64,000 nt of DNA. Source: Coprinellus micaceus. Its lineage: Eukaryota; Basidiomycota; Agaricomycetes; Agaricales; Psathyrellaceae. This document shows, one piece after another, positions 53,234 to 64,000 of this stretch. The first letter of the stretch is position 1, and every line of letters starts with the position of its first letter. The notes below the pieces were generated by a model that did no database searches, had not been told where the DNA came from, and saw only the letters and a list, made by a program, of their open reading frames with translations. The stretch is from positions 2,418,001 to 2,482,000 of the forward strand of contig OX596342.1 of the NCBI GenBank assembly GCA_951394405.1. Direction: 5' to 3'. The position numbers and the translations under genes are program-made.

Positions 53234-56200
53234 ATGTCCCAAGTCACGGAGACTGCAAACGAAAACCGGTATGCCCTAGCGATCTGGCTCCAGGACATGA
53301 GCTCATGAGGCGCTGCAAGCTCTCCAATGGATGAGGATCCAGGCAGGTGAGCGATCCCAGTCGCCATGCGCTCTCGCAGAGCCTGAGCGACTGAAATCTG
53401 AGAAACTGACGCTCTTGCAGTCAATTCTACCTCACTAGTAAGCGCGGAAACCATTCGCTTAACCTCTCTGGCGCTCCAGCCGATATTGCGTTGATAGATG
53501 TTACTATTGAGTGGGTTGATGAGCTTGCCGACTCGGACGAGGAGCTGTGGGCCGACATCGCAGACTTATGGGTCCTGGATGCCGGAGACCTGGCTGATGG
53601 GAAATGCTATCCCCTTGTCCGTGGGAGGTCGAGAAGATGGGAGGTGAAAGGAGCGATCAATCTGTACGTCGGATTTCCCGGCTCTCTGCGGTGACCACTT
53701 ACCTTGGTCCAATAGCCCGAAGGGCATTCATGAGATTAGATGCGAGGTTCACTGCCCCAGCGGGCATGCGCACTTTGTCGTCGACGCTGATTGTTCGGGG
53801 GTAGAATTCCAAGGACCGAAATTCGAAGCAGGTGGGCAAACCCTTTGAACGAATGGTGCGCAAGGTTGGCTAAGAATAGAATGTAGGGTTCAGGGAAAAC
53901 ATAGAAACGGATGGCGAGGGCCATAGTTTGGTGATCTCTTGGGAGTTTGCGAAGGAGTGGGAGTCGGGAATATCTGGTGCGGGTGACGGTGAGCGGATCG
54001 TTTATTTACATACATTACCATTAATTCCTGACATACCTTGAGGTCTGGCGGCTCATATCAATGCTTGCAGCTGCGATGAATGCATTTCGACACTATCTTA
54101 TACTCCAAGGGCTATTGAAACGCTGCAGTCTGCATTGAAACTCACCCCCGCGGGACACCCGAGCATCGTGCGCTGCTATATCAACCTCGCAGGTGAACAT
54201 GCCAGGGCCTTCCGGCTGGATCAAGATATATCTCACGTCGACGGGGCATGCTCTGCTTTTTCCAATGCTCTCGATCTTACCCCCAGAAGTGACTCGGACT
54301 ATCCCAATCACCTTGAACGCCTTGGCATGCTACTCATGCTGCGGTTCGACCTCACTGAGGACTTTTCATACCTCGATAATGCAATCTCAAAGCGTCGTGA
54401 AGCAGTCGAAGCCACGCCGGAAGAAGATCTCAAGTTTTCTTGCCGGAACAACTGCCTTGGACGCTCGCTCTACCTCCGCTTCGAGCACAAGGGCAGCATA
54501 TCGGACCTCTCTGACGCTATCAACGCCCAAGCCAAGGCATTAGAGGCCAGGCTTAGGCGTCACATCTACCTCAAATCTCTTGCCCAAGAGCTCGGCAGCT
54601 CAATCCAATCATTTGTGCAACGAATTGATGCCTTGATTCGTGACACAAAATCGCTGTCTTCGGAGGGTGTCGGAGAGGGGGTCTGTCCACCATCATGCGG
54701 TTGTGATATCCCTCGCCTACTTCACAATCTCGGATGCTTACTGCACCTTCGATTCATACACGCTTCGGCGACATCCGATATCGACACCGCCATCTCGGTA
54801 CGGCGCTTATTGGTTTTCCTTACCCCCGGAACCCACCCCGACTACTCAACCTTCCTCGACGATCTTGGATCCTCGCTCCAGTCTCGCTTCCAGCGGTATG
54901 GAAGCTTTTCCGACATTGACGAAGCGATTTCCCTGTTCCAGAAGTCCGCCAGCGGCCAGATTCATCCTGGTTGTCACACCGGCCAGCTCGAAGATGGGCG
55001 GCGCTGCACAACACACAGCATTGCGTCGTGCTTCCACGATCGGTACGAGGTCACACGGGATTGCAAGGACCTGGACGAGGCCATAAGCACTCTTCAGCGG
55101 ATGGTCTTCATTGACCCCGGCGATCTTGCACACCCGTGTGTGGCTGCCTGGCTACATAGCTTGGCAACTTTCTTCGGCGCACACTTTGAACATACTCGCG
55201 ATCCTCGTGATCTCGCAGAGGCGGTCTCGATCCAAGAGAGACTACTCCAGCGCCCTGATAATCAAGACAGCAACGGGATCATTAGCGGAGACGTTGTTAT
55301 CCTCTCAAACATGCTCAACAATCGTTCCGTCGAGTATGGCAGTCTTGAAGACATCGACAGAGCAATTTCCTTGGGAAGGAGAATGATTCGACTCACTCAT
55401 GAAGATTCTGTTGAACTACCACGCCGGTTGGAAGCTCTGGGCTCCCTCCTCAGGAACAGGGTTCAGCGTCATGTTGCGAGTACTACGGTTACGGGCCTTG
55501 CTGTTTACTCGCCTGAGCGTTTAACGAGAGAGGAACCCTCCTCTGACCTTCCAGATAGTTTGGCCCTCCAGTACCTCACTGAAGCGATCGGATTATTGCG
55601 GAAGGCGGTGGAGCTCACTCCCAGTGATGTTCCAAATCTTCCCGCCCGCCTCGACAACCTTGCGGCGTGCCTTCACGCCCGATTCGACGAATCTAGAGAC
55701 CTATGCGACATCCAGGAAGCACTTGCACTACAGGTTAGAGCAATTAAACTTGCACCTGACCACCATGCCGCAAGGAAATCCACCTACATGGCGGCACTTG
55801 CGGAGATGTACCACTGCCTCCATGCGCAAACTGGAAGTGACGAGCATCAAGCAGACTTGTTGAACGCTTGGGAGTCTGTCTCGTCATCGCCCTTCCTTCC
55901 CCCCCAGCAAAGACTCGAAGCCGCCGTTCGGTTTGCCCGGCATTGTGACGATACAACAAAGGTTACACCTGCATTTGATTCTGCAATAAAGATTGCTACG
56001 TTGATGGTCGGCTTGGACCAGACAGTCGCTCAGCGCCACTCACACATCCGCGGCTTCTCTGAAATGCCTCTCGAGGCTGCCGCGATCGCGTGCCACTCTG
56101 GCCGCCCCGACAAGGCGGTGGAATGGCTTGAACAAGGCCGTTGCCTGGTATGGAGCCAACTTAATCGTCTTCGCACACCTCTGGAGAACCTACGGGAATG

Positions 56201-57688
56201 CAACCCAGAGCTTGCGACGGAAATTTCGAAAGTTTCAAAAGGGTTGGAAGAGGCAGGATCAAGAAGAGCTCCGATCGATTTCTATATGTCGGAACCGGAT
56301 AAACTTGCTCTCGATGATGAAGCACGTGCCCACGCAAAGCTCGCCAGACGCTGGGAAGACCTCCTCGTGAAGGCTCGGGCTATTGATGGATTTGAGTCCT
56401 TCCTCAAGCCAGCCCCGTGCTCCGCCCTTGTTGGTCATGTCCCAGCGACGGGCAATATTGTCATAGTGACTGCGCACAAGCGACGATGTGATGCAATCGC
56501 CCTCATTGCGGGCTTGGGGGAACCCCTCCTTATCCCTCTGCCGGACCCGACCATTTCAAAGGCAAGGATGTACAGGGCCATACTTGGGAAGAGGCTGAGT
56601 GCACTAGGAATTTGGAGCCGAGTAGAGGGGGAGGGAGAGTCCGACAAGGACGAAGGCAACACGGCGGAGAGGGGGGCTGGGCGGTACCGGGCAAAAGACC
56701 GGAATGTACTATACGTTCGAAAGGCCCTATGGATCGAGGTGGTGAAGCCAATCCTCAATGCGTTGGCTATCCCAGTCAGTCTTCTCAGTATATTCACACA
56801 TTCTAGCACTGACACCCACAACAGAAAGCGGACGATCCGAGCGTCAGCACCCTACACAGGATATGGTGGTGCCCCATGGGCGCTCTCTCCTTCCTTCCCC
56901 TCCATGCTGCCGGCATGTACAGCGACGCTGGGTCCGAGTCCGTCCTCGACTATGTCGTCTCCTCGTACACACCGTCCATCTCCTCATTGCTCGAGCGAGT
57001 CAAGGATGATAGACGAACGGACGAGATGGTATCTGGCTTGTTCCTGACGAATCAGCCCAAAGTCCGTGGGTATCAGCGAATCGCAGGGACAACGAAGGAA
57101 GTCAACTCAGTCCACCAGATTGCTACTGAGCGGGGAATTAGGGTGTTGAAGGTGGAGGGGTCTGAGTTGTCTGTCGACGACTGTCTCAAGCACATGGAAG
57201 AGTACAGCAGCGTCCACTTCGCGTGCCACGGGTATCAGAATGCCGATGAACCACTCCAGAGCCAATTGCGACTCGAGACAGGTGCGCTGGAGCTCGGCGC
57301 CATCATGCAGAAGAATCTGAAGAACGCCGACCTCGCGTTCCTGTCTGCATGCCAGACCAGTATGGGGGAAGAGAAGCTTGACAACGAAGCAGTTCATCTC
57401 GCGGCTGGGATGCTCGCAGCGGGATACCGCCGCGTTGTCGCCACCATGTGGGAAATTCGGGATTCACATGCCACCGATGTTGCGAACGATTTCTGTCGGT
57501 ACCTCTGGGACCATCAGGAGGAGGGGAGTGGAAGTAGTTTTGATGGATCTCTTTCCGCGCACGCCCTTCACCATGCCGTGAGACAGCTGCGAGAGCGCCT
57601 CGATGCCGATCGGGAGGTGCGAGGCCTCTCTGAGGACCTCGAGAAGTCTCTGTTAACCTGGATTCCGTACGTTCACTTTGGGTATTGA
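53234..57688 (+). CDS. TPR-CHAT protein C (caspase-like CHAT domain)
   Basis: Exons are 53234-53268, 53320-53346, 53421-53437, 53480-53663, 53716-53831, 53887-53988, 54043-56774 and 56825-57688; the phase closes and gives 1358 residues. Parts: MSQVTETANENR start, SQFYLT from the 17-nt micro-exon, a beta-rich N-terminal domain (ADIADLWVLDAGD, RWEVKGAINL, IRCEVHCPSGHAH), NACSCDECISTLSY, then about 800 residues of TPR-like helices (RDPRDLAEAVSIQERLLQR; RDLCDIQEALALQ), and the CHAT domain from about residue 1080: RIWWCPMGALSFLPLHAAG, His about 1209 in VHFACHG, Cys about 1247 in LSACQTSMGEE. Both catalytic residues are present. The first intron (51 nt, GTATGC...AAG) removes an in-frame TGA, as in gene A. 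The target of the protease is unknown and no candidate substrate gene such as a gasdermin is seen nearby. Confidence 0.88.
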
Positions 57689-59409
57689 TCCCATTTTTCG
57701 CTTCCGTTGTGTACCATTCCTGTGATCTTGTCTTCGCCGGTGCTGGCTTTCTCCTACAACTGCATTTATTATCCCGTCCTCCCTTCGGTTTGATTGTCTC
57801 ACTACATGATCTTCAACTACCGCCACGTCCTAGTCTGTCTACCCCCAGATTCGTTCTTCATCTCACCTCCGGCTCTCCTTTTTACTGCCTTCCACTAACT
57901 TCCAACTTGGTCTTGCTTCCATGCCCCTCCGTTCCACTCTCTCTGTTTCCGTATAGCTGGCAGTATTGCCCCGCTGATGTGTTGTATACCGCTTTCACGC
58001 TCTCGTATATCTGACGCCATCTTCCGTTCGGTTTGATTATCCCACTATATGACCTCCATCTCCGGTGACTTTCCAGTTTGCGTACTCCGACGTTGACTGT
58101 TCCTATTCGCCGTCGCTTTTTCCCTCCCCCTTGTTAAAACGCAATCTCCCACCTATGCTCTCCCGTTCCGTTTGTCTGTGCTCCCGTATATCCAGTCGTC
58201 TTGTAGTAAACCATTGTGTCCGATTTCCCTTTCCCCTCTGTCTCCTCCTTCACGTATTGTCTTCTTCCTCGTCACTTTGGCTTCAGCTCATGTACGGACT
58301 CGGGCTGTTCGGGTTCCCGCACCTCATCCAGATCTCCCGGTATGGTCCCGATTTGACACCCTCCTTCGTTTTATGTACTCGACCGTTTCAATACCTCTCC
58401 GACTTCTTACTTATGCCTTCGCCCGAGCTGGCTTCCTTCTTTAGCTCCTCTGCGTCTATTCCTTTTTCGCTTCTCTCTATGATCCCCGTCCCAACTCACG
58501 TTCCATTTTTTCAACTTCGAATCGTTCTTGGTTCCCCCGGCCGAAATCCTTTCCTTCGTGACCTCCCCCCCACCTCGAACCATGTTTCGTCTCTATACCT
58601 CTCCGTATCACCACTTCCAGACTCCCGATAGCTTACCCATCTGTCTTACCACACCATCGTCTCCAAATACCTTGTTACGCCACACTGCCTCGACGTTGGT
58701 ACACATACCTTCGTGTTCCGTCCTCTCTCCCACACCACCGACGTGCGCAACCTTGGCGTCAACGTCGATTTGTAGGCGCTGTGTATGGGAGGATGGGCGT
58801 CTAGATTAGATGTCTACTACGGATCACGCGCGAAGGTCTACGGCTTGTGAGAGGTGTGCAACGAAAGAATTGGTGTAGATGAGGTGTAGGACGGGTACTA
58901 GGCATCAGATCTAAGTCTACGTTTCTCGCTCGCTCCAATCGCTCGCCCGTCTCAACCGCGTGAGTCAATGGTCAAGTCGTAGTTACTCAAGTCCGTGCGC
59001 CATAGGGGATCGCAGCCTCATTGAAATTTGTCCCCACTTCAGTAATATTAGGATGCCGCGACGAAGGACTCCCCGGACCCGACATCATCGATATCCCCCT
59101 CCCTCGTGTCACTGGGCCCCCGCCAAAATTTGCGATCGGTAGGCGCCTACGAAGACTATGTGTAGGTCCGAACACGTGTGAGCAGATCCGTGGATGCCAC
59201 TGGTAAGTATCCTATCTAGACGCCCAATCAGCACGGTCAACTAAGTCAAGCACGAATCCGATTATCAACACGCTATCGGGGAACCAGCTCCCCAGGCGCA
59301 TATATAGTATAGAGTACTTTAACGGTTCAACAATTCGAAGAGCGTCCGTTAAGTCCATCGGTAAGCGTCTATCCACTCGGTGCTAGAGCATCGAGGTAGC
59401 GTCCGGGGT
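57689..59409 (+). repeat. Duplicated non-coding block (copy next to C)
   Basis: Partner of 48453-50059. It has a single 50-bp unit where the other copy has three, and ends abruptly at GTCCGGGGT, directly inside the last exon of the secreted-protein gene. Confidence 0.8.
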
Positions 59410-61458
59410 CTACTCCCCGCACCCGTACTCGTCCCGCTCGTCCCCGTCCCACTTCCCCCGCTCCCACTTCCCCCACTCCCACTCCCACTTCCACTGCTCT
59501 CTGGGGTGTTACTCACCCCCTTCCACCCCTCCACACCACACCACTCACCCCCCTTATGCCCCTCCTGATCGTACGTAATATAACTCAGCTTACCCCCCTC
59601 AGAGGACAACTGGACGAGCGCGGTAGGACTCGCAGCGTACAAAGCATACGCGTCCTTCGCGGGTGGGCCGGGGAGGGTGGTTGTTGAGTTTGCCTGTGGG
59701 AGGAAGGGGGGTTAGTTAGTTAGTTAGTTAGGTAGGGTTGGGGGGGAGGGGAGGGGAGGGGAGAGAAGAGAAGAGAAGAGAAGACGAGGGAGACGAGAAG
59801 CGGGCGAACGGCAAGGGAGGAAGGCGGTGGAAGGCGGGCGGGTGGGTTACCCGGGTCAGGGCCGACGACCGCACATCGCACAGCGTACAGGAGAGCACGA
59901 GGCGAACTCGCACACGGCGACCCAACCCCGCAACCCCGCATCCCCGCCACCCTCACACCACGAGAGCGTCGGCCTCCACACGACGACCGAAGCCGTTCGA
60001 ACGATCGGCGCGGAACGCAACGGAAGCTCCAATTGTGGAGGTACGGAAACACCAACACAAGTTCCGAGTGCCAAGTCCGCGTATGAAGTAACGAAAGCAC
60101 GAAGGTACGTCTACGTCAACCCATGCTCAAGTAAACGAGGCTCACATTAACGTCCACAACATACACCGCACCCCCTGCATCCGGGACGTACGCGAACTGC
60201 GTCTGCACGCTGTCGTCCCGGAAGAACGACGCCGTGCGCCCGTGCGCGGTCGGGAAGGCACTTCCGGTGGAGGAGGGGTATGTTTGGGCCTGTGGCTGAA
60301 GATACGAGTCTGCGCGTAAAAGCAAGGGGTGTCAGCGGGGTGGTAAAGGCGAGTGGGGACGTCGAGGCGAATGGGGACGTCGAGTATACAGAAGAAGAAT
60401 GATAAGGCGGGTGAGGGAATCAAAGCGAAACGTGGAAGGTAAGGGTGGATGCAGCAGTGAGAGGAAAAGCGCAAAGACCAACGGAGGTTGGGAAGGTAGA
60501 GGTAAAGGCGGTTAGAAGAAGGCGAAACGCGGGATGCAAAAGGGGAGAGGAGGGAGGAGGAGGAGCGGCGGGGAGCCGAGAGGTGAGAAGGGGACGGAGG
60601 GTACGTGCGGCGGGGATACATAGATACGTAAAGGCCACGCGAGGCCAAGGCCGAAGGAACGTCCACACCAAAGGCAAGGCACGAAGCACGAAGAGTAAAG
60701 AAAGAACCGAACGGAAACTCACAATGAATAACAAAAATCTTGGCCTCCCCCTCCTTCAACCCCGGCACGCCCCCCACAAAATGCACATGGTTCTGCGCCA
60801 GTGCCATCGTCGGGAACTCGTACCCCTGCAGCCCACTCCCACTTCCCTCTTGTCCTCCATCCGCTCCACTCGTCCAACTGGGATTCTGAACTTCGTTCCA
60901 CGCCAGTGCAGTGGCGTTCGCGCTCTTCAGAAGGCCCATGTCCAAGCTCATGAGGAGGTTGCCTTTGGTGAGCGCGTAGAAGACGTTCGTATCCCTGTCC
61001 AAGATCGTCTGGAACCCTTCGTTGAGGTTGTACCCTTGAAGCGTGGTAGCGGATGTCGGGGGAAGCGTGGTGGCTTGCTTAGACCAGGAGGAGGCGGTGG
61101 CGTCGAATATGTATACGGAAGACGGGTCGGAGGCGTCCGCGTTGAGGACGTAGATGGCGTTTGTGAATTGGCTGGTGTAACACAGCGGCGGGCTCGACTT
61201 TTGGTCGAACGGGGGTCTGCCGCTGGTTTTGGTGATGTCCGTCGTCGACACCGAGCCTGAGGACGAGGAGGTGAAAGAAGAAGCGGGGATTAACGAGTCT
61301 TTGGAATCGAAGTTGAAGGCGAGGAGGTTCCAGCTGGCGTCGAACGCTATGCATTGGTTGGGCCCCGAGGAGCCCGCGAGGGCGGTGGGAGCGAGGAGGG
61401 TCAGTGCGGTTGTGAGGAGGAGGACGCGGAGGAGGTGGGTGAAGGTTGATTTTGCCAT
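59349..61458 (-). CDS. Secreted protein, intact core but C-terminal tail replaced
   Basis: Exons are 61458-60723, 60309-60146 and 59693-59349; the phase closes and gives about 414 residues. Signal peptide MAKSTFTHLLRVLLLTTALT, then FDASWNLLAFNFDSKDSLIP, PPLCYTSQFTNAIYVLNADA, LQGYNLNEGFQTILDRDTN, GYEFPTMALAQNHVHFVGGV, SYLQPQAQTYPSSTGSAFP and SPTALVQLSSEGGKLSYITY. Repeated strands with W/F-D spacing suggest a beta-propeller-like fold (inference). The Ser/Gly-rich linker is cut at about 59409, where the duplicated block begins; the frame then reads about 20 unrelated residues to a stop. The hydrophobic GPI-type tail of the paralogue is therefore missing and the product would be soluble and secreted if expressed. 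No function is known to me. Confidence 0.75.
59711..59790 (+). repeat. Microsatellites in an intron-flanking region
   Basis: (GTTA)n at about 59711-59731 followed by GGGGA and GAGAA runs to about 59785, close to the third exon of the secreted-protein gene. Confidence 0.8.
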
Positions 61459-61774
61459 TCTTCTGCCGATTCTCTGTGAGGGCGAGGAGAGGCGAGGGAG
61501 AGGGGGTTGCTTGGACAGATGACGATGACGTGGGTGGCGGCGGTTTGGGCTGCTAGCAGTGTTTCGCGTTCGCTTTCCGGTCTGCATTCGCGTTCAGGAA
61601 AAGAGTGAGTAAGAGGGATAGGAGACGAAGAGAGAAGGGAGGAGAGAAGGGGATCGGCGGTGGAGCGGCTACGTAGTATGTCGTCTCAACGACCGTTGAC
61701 GTCGCCTTGCGGTGCTTCCGTGTGGGATTGGGTTGGGTTGGGTGGTCAATTGGACTTGGTCTAAAGTCTGGGTA

Positions 61775-61835
61775 GGTTGTGAGGAGGAGAACGTGGAGGT
61801 AGATGAATGTTGATTTCTCCATCTTGTTCATATTC
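61775..61835 (-). pseudogene. Duplicated signal-peptide start fragment
   Basis: MEKSTFIYLHVLLLTT and its coding bases resemble the first exon of the secreted protein just downstream (MAKSTFTHLLRVLLLTT). Only about 60 bp match; the rest of the gene is absent. Confidence 0.5.
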
Positions 61836-61859
61836 CCTTATTCCGAGTGTCCAACAGAC

Positions 61860-63334
61860 GTGACGCCCATAGTTCACTGCGTTCTTTGGATCATCTGTTT
61901 GCGCACTTTCCTCCAGGCCGACCTTGGAGAAAAGCTAGAAAGAGACTGTGCATCGATATCAAGCCCCAAGTCAAGAGTCAAGGGCGAATCGGAAATCCAG
62001 CGAAGTCGAGTCATGGGGCTGGGTGAGCGGATCAATAGCTTCGGCGGTTGCCGAATCCCTCCTACAAAGCGCCTGAAAGACCCTCGAGCAGTGGTACGGT
62101 TCCGAACTCAAGGGGAACAGCGGGTAACACACGAATAAAACGTGTTTCCATACGTACTCTAATGTTTTCGATGTGATTACGCGTCACTGCTGGGAGTGCC
62201 GATGCGCACCACGATTTCTCGCATCCAACCCTCCACTGACTCGGAATTGGAACATAGCCAGGGCACTGCTACAACACAGCCCCGAGAACACGCTAGCCCT
62301 TGTCCTGGGTGTAAGGAGGGACGGAGAGGCCCTATGTAAGCCCCCACGATGATCGAGGCGACGGTCGGTGGGGAAATAATATTTGAGATCGCGGAGTACG
62401 ATGTGGGCGCTTATTTCGTGCACACGTCTGCACCTCCTCTATGTTTATGTTCCTGAGGGAGATGGGGTGGGAGGAAAGCCCCCAGTGTCCCTGGCATAAG
62501 AAGCGAGTGCCCAGAAACGGACTGGGTCCGGGTTTCACTCGTGAGAACCTGCTGCCTTCAGTGCTCCGAGCCCGTTATCGCCCATGCCCGAACGCCCCGT
62601 CTTACCCTCGCTGGAAGTTTTTAGGAAGTATTACAAACAGGTGAGCACTGGAGCCACGGATATGGAGCTGTGCCATTCAGAGCTTCTCCTAACTGATCGC
62701 CCCTTTCACGCCTGTGGGATGCTGTGAGCACATCGAACGTTCCAAGGCCGAAGCACTACCGCAGCGTTTGGGCAATTTTCAACATCCCTGCTATTGGAAA
62801 GCTGTAGGTGACAGGTGAACTAAGTGAGGGTAAGTAACGTGAAGGGACCAATCTAGAAGGCCAGACACTGCATCGATGACAAAAGGGCTGTGACAGAAGT
62901 CTTCTTCTCGCGATCGTTATAATTAGCAACGAATGGTACCAGTAATCTCTGACCTCCATTTTTTTTTTAAATTTACATTAAGAAACCGTACCAGATGCCC
63001 TACCCTAGATATACCACTTGATAAAATTCCCTCTTCCACGATTCGTGGACCTTCCTGAAGCCTTGCATCTCCAAGCAACGCGATTGCATTTACAGTAGGC
63101 AGATGTGCCACTGATACTGCCCCAGTGATGCACCATGCAGCTGCTGTGCAGCTTGCCTAATCCTCCTCGAAAATCAGTGTGGTGTGCGGAGCGCCCGGGA
63201 GGTCTACTGCCCAACTTGTCATCTGGAACGCTCTGGGCGGAACTAAAAATTGTACATAAGGCGAGCGAGTGGATGCCTTGCGCTATTTGACACTCTCCCA
63301 CGCTGTGCTAACTCTAGTACCTACTCACAACAAA
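61860..63334 (+). repeat. Duplicated upstream region of TPR-CHAT D
   Basis: Partner of 34230-35478. It contains the same ordered conserved blocks and no conserved coding frame. It should include the promoter of locus D. Confidence 0.65.
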
Positions 63335-64000
63335 ATGTCTCAGATGACTGAAAACGCGAAAGAAAATAGGTATGCTCTTGTGGTCTATCTCCTGGAAATG
63401 AGCTTATTAGATATTGGAAGTCACCCACAAGATGAGGACCCAGGCAGGTGAGCGGCGAGCCATGCCTATTGTGCACTCGGAGAAGGGCAAACTAACACTT
63501 GTCAAGCCATTTCTACATCACTAGTAAGTAGGAAATCCATTCTTTACTGGCACTCTGGCTAATATGAAGTTGAAAGATGTGTCTATCGAGCTTATTGGAG
63601 AGCTCGTTGATGAGGGGCCGTCACCGGAGATTGCAGACTTGTGGGTGCGAGATATGGAAGGCGTCAATCTTGACTGGAAATGCTATCTCTTTATCAGCGT
63701 ATCACCGAACAGGTGGGAGGTGAAAGGGGCAATCAGGCTGTGAGTCCGAGCTCCGCATTCCTTGCGTCAAGGATTGACCAAGCTCGGCCTGACAGACCTC
63801 AGCACATTCGTGAGATTAGATGCGAGGTTCACGGCGCAAGCGGACACATACACTCCATATTTTGCATCAAACGTATGACGGGGAAAACCCAAGGCACTGA
63901 CTCTAGAGAAGGTGAGAAAGGCTTTGTGAATTACAATGTGTAATTACAGCTCAGAGCCAACTGTAGGGTTCAGGAAACCCGTGGACACAGATAGCGCGAG
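63335..64000 (+). CDS. TPR-CHAT gene D, 5' exons only (runs off right edge)
   Basis: Exons by homology to A and C: 63335-63369 (MSQMTENAKENR), 63421-63447, the micro-exon 63507-63523 (HFYIT), then EIADLWVRDMEG with RWEVKGAIRL ending near 63739, and IRCEVHGASGHIHSIF near 63803-63914. The acceptor of the fourth exon, CAG in gene C, aligns with TGG here, so that exon may not splice normally; an ATG just downstream (MKLKDVSIELIGELV) could act as an alternative start. The nearest relative in this region is the broken gene B. The TPR and CHAT parts lie beyond the window, so it is not known whether D is functional. Confidence 0.65.

Noticed and set aside
1..64000. CRISPR arrays, bacterial operons, ribosome binding sites, rRNA genes
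   Set aside because: The sequence is eukaryotic with spliceosomal introns; no spaced identical repeats or rRNA-like segments were seen.

Overview
The window looks like nuclear DNA of a mushroom-type basidiomycete (Agaricomycetes). The basis is many introns of about 50-110 nt with GT..AG ends, a local expansion of F-box/LRR genes, TPR-CHAT and NACHT genes, and a chromodomain Ty3/Gypsy element. The species cannot be named from the sequence alone. All gene models were spliced by eye; where stated, the reading phase was checked across every junction.

Layout. 1-1157 (-) is the 5' end of an Argonaute gene running off the left edge. 2290-3912 (+) is an F-box protein and 4506-6503 (-) is the ribosome-associated Hsp70 SSZ1. 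7465-8447 is a non-coding element with about 182-bp terminal inverted repeats. 9808-16930 holds four related F-box/LRR genes, the last two divergent. 17508-20586 (-) is a nine-exon UBP14/USP5-type deubiquitinase and 20923-23087 (-) a NACHT NTPase. Two broken F-box genes follow: one split by a 1.25-kb insertion (23569-26391) and one with an inverted middle (26671-28101).

From 28.5 kb to the right edge the window is a family of four TPR-CHAT loci: A (28534-32979, -) and C (53234-57688, +) read as intact proteins of about 1357 residues, B (35479-48360, +) is broken, and D (63335 onward, +) is cut by the window edge. They share one exon plan, including a 51-nt first intron and a 17-nt micro-exon. 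Locus B was hit by an 8.46-kb chromovirus-type retrotransposon (37830-46285) with a CTTGG target duplication and nearly identical LTRs, and separately by a SINE-like repeat at its stop codon. The retrotransposon has premature stops and a 0.7-kb insertion in pol, yet keeps an intact, GC-rich extra ORF with two zinc-knuckle-like motifs before its 3' LTR. Its primer binding site matches the predicted 5' end of its own RNA, as in Tf1-type self-priming.

Downstream of B and C lie duplicated non-coding blocks and two copies of a secreted protein gene: one keeps its hydrophobic C-terminal tail but is broken inside, the other is intact inside but has lost the tail.

Argonaute, SSZ1 and UBP14 are conserved housekeeping or RNAi genes. 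The F-box, NACHT and TPR-CHAT genes are fast-evolving families. The mobile elements, inversion and duplications show that this accessory part is being rearranged actively. A link of the NACHT and CHAT genes to self/non-self recognition or regulated cell death is inference from family knowledge.
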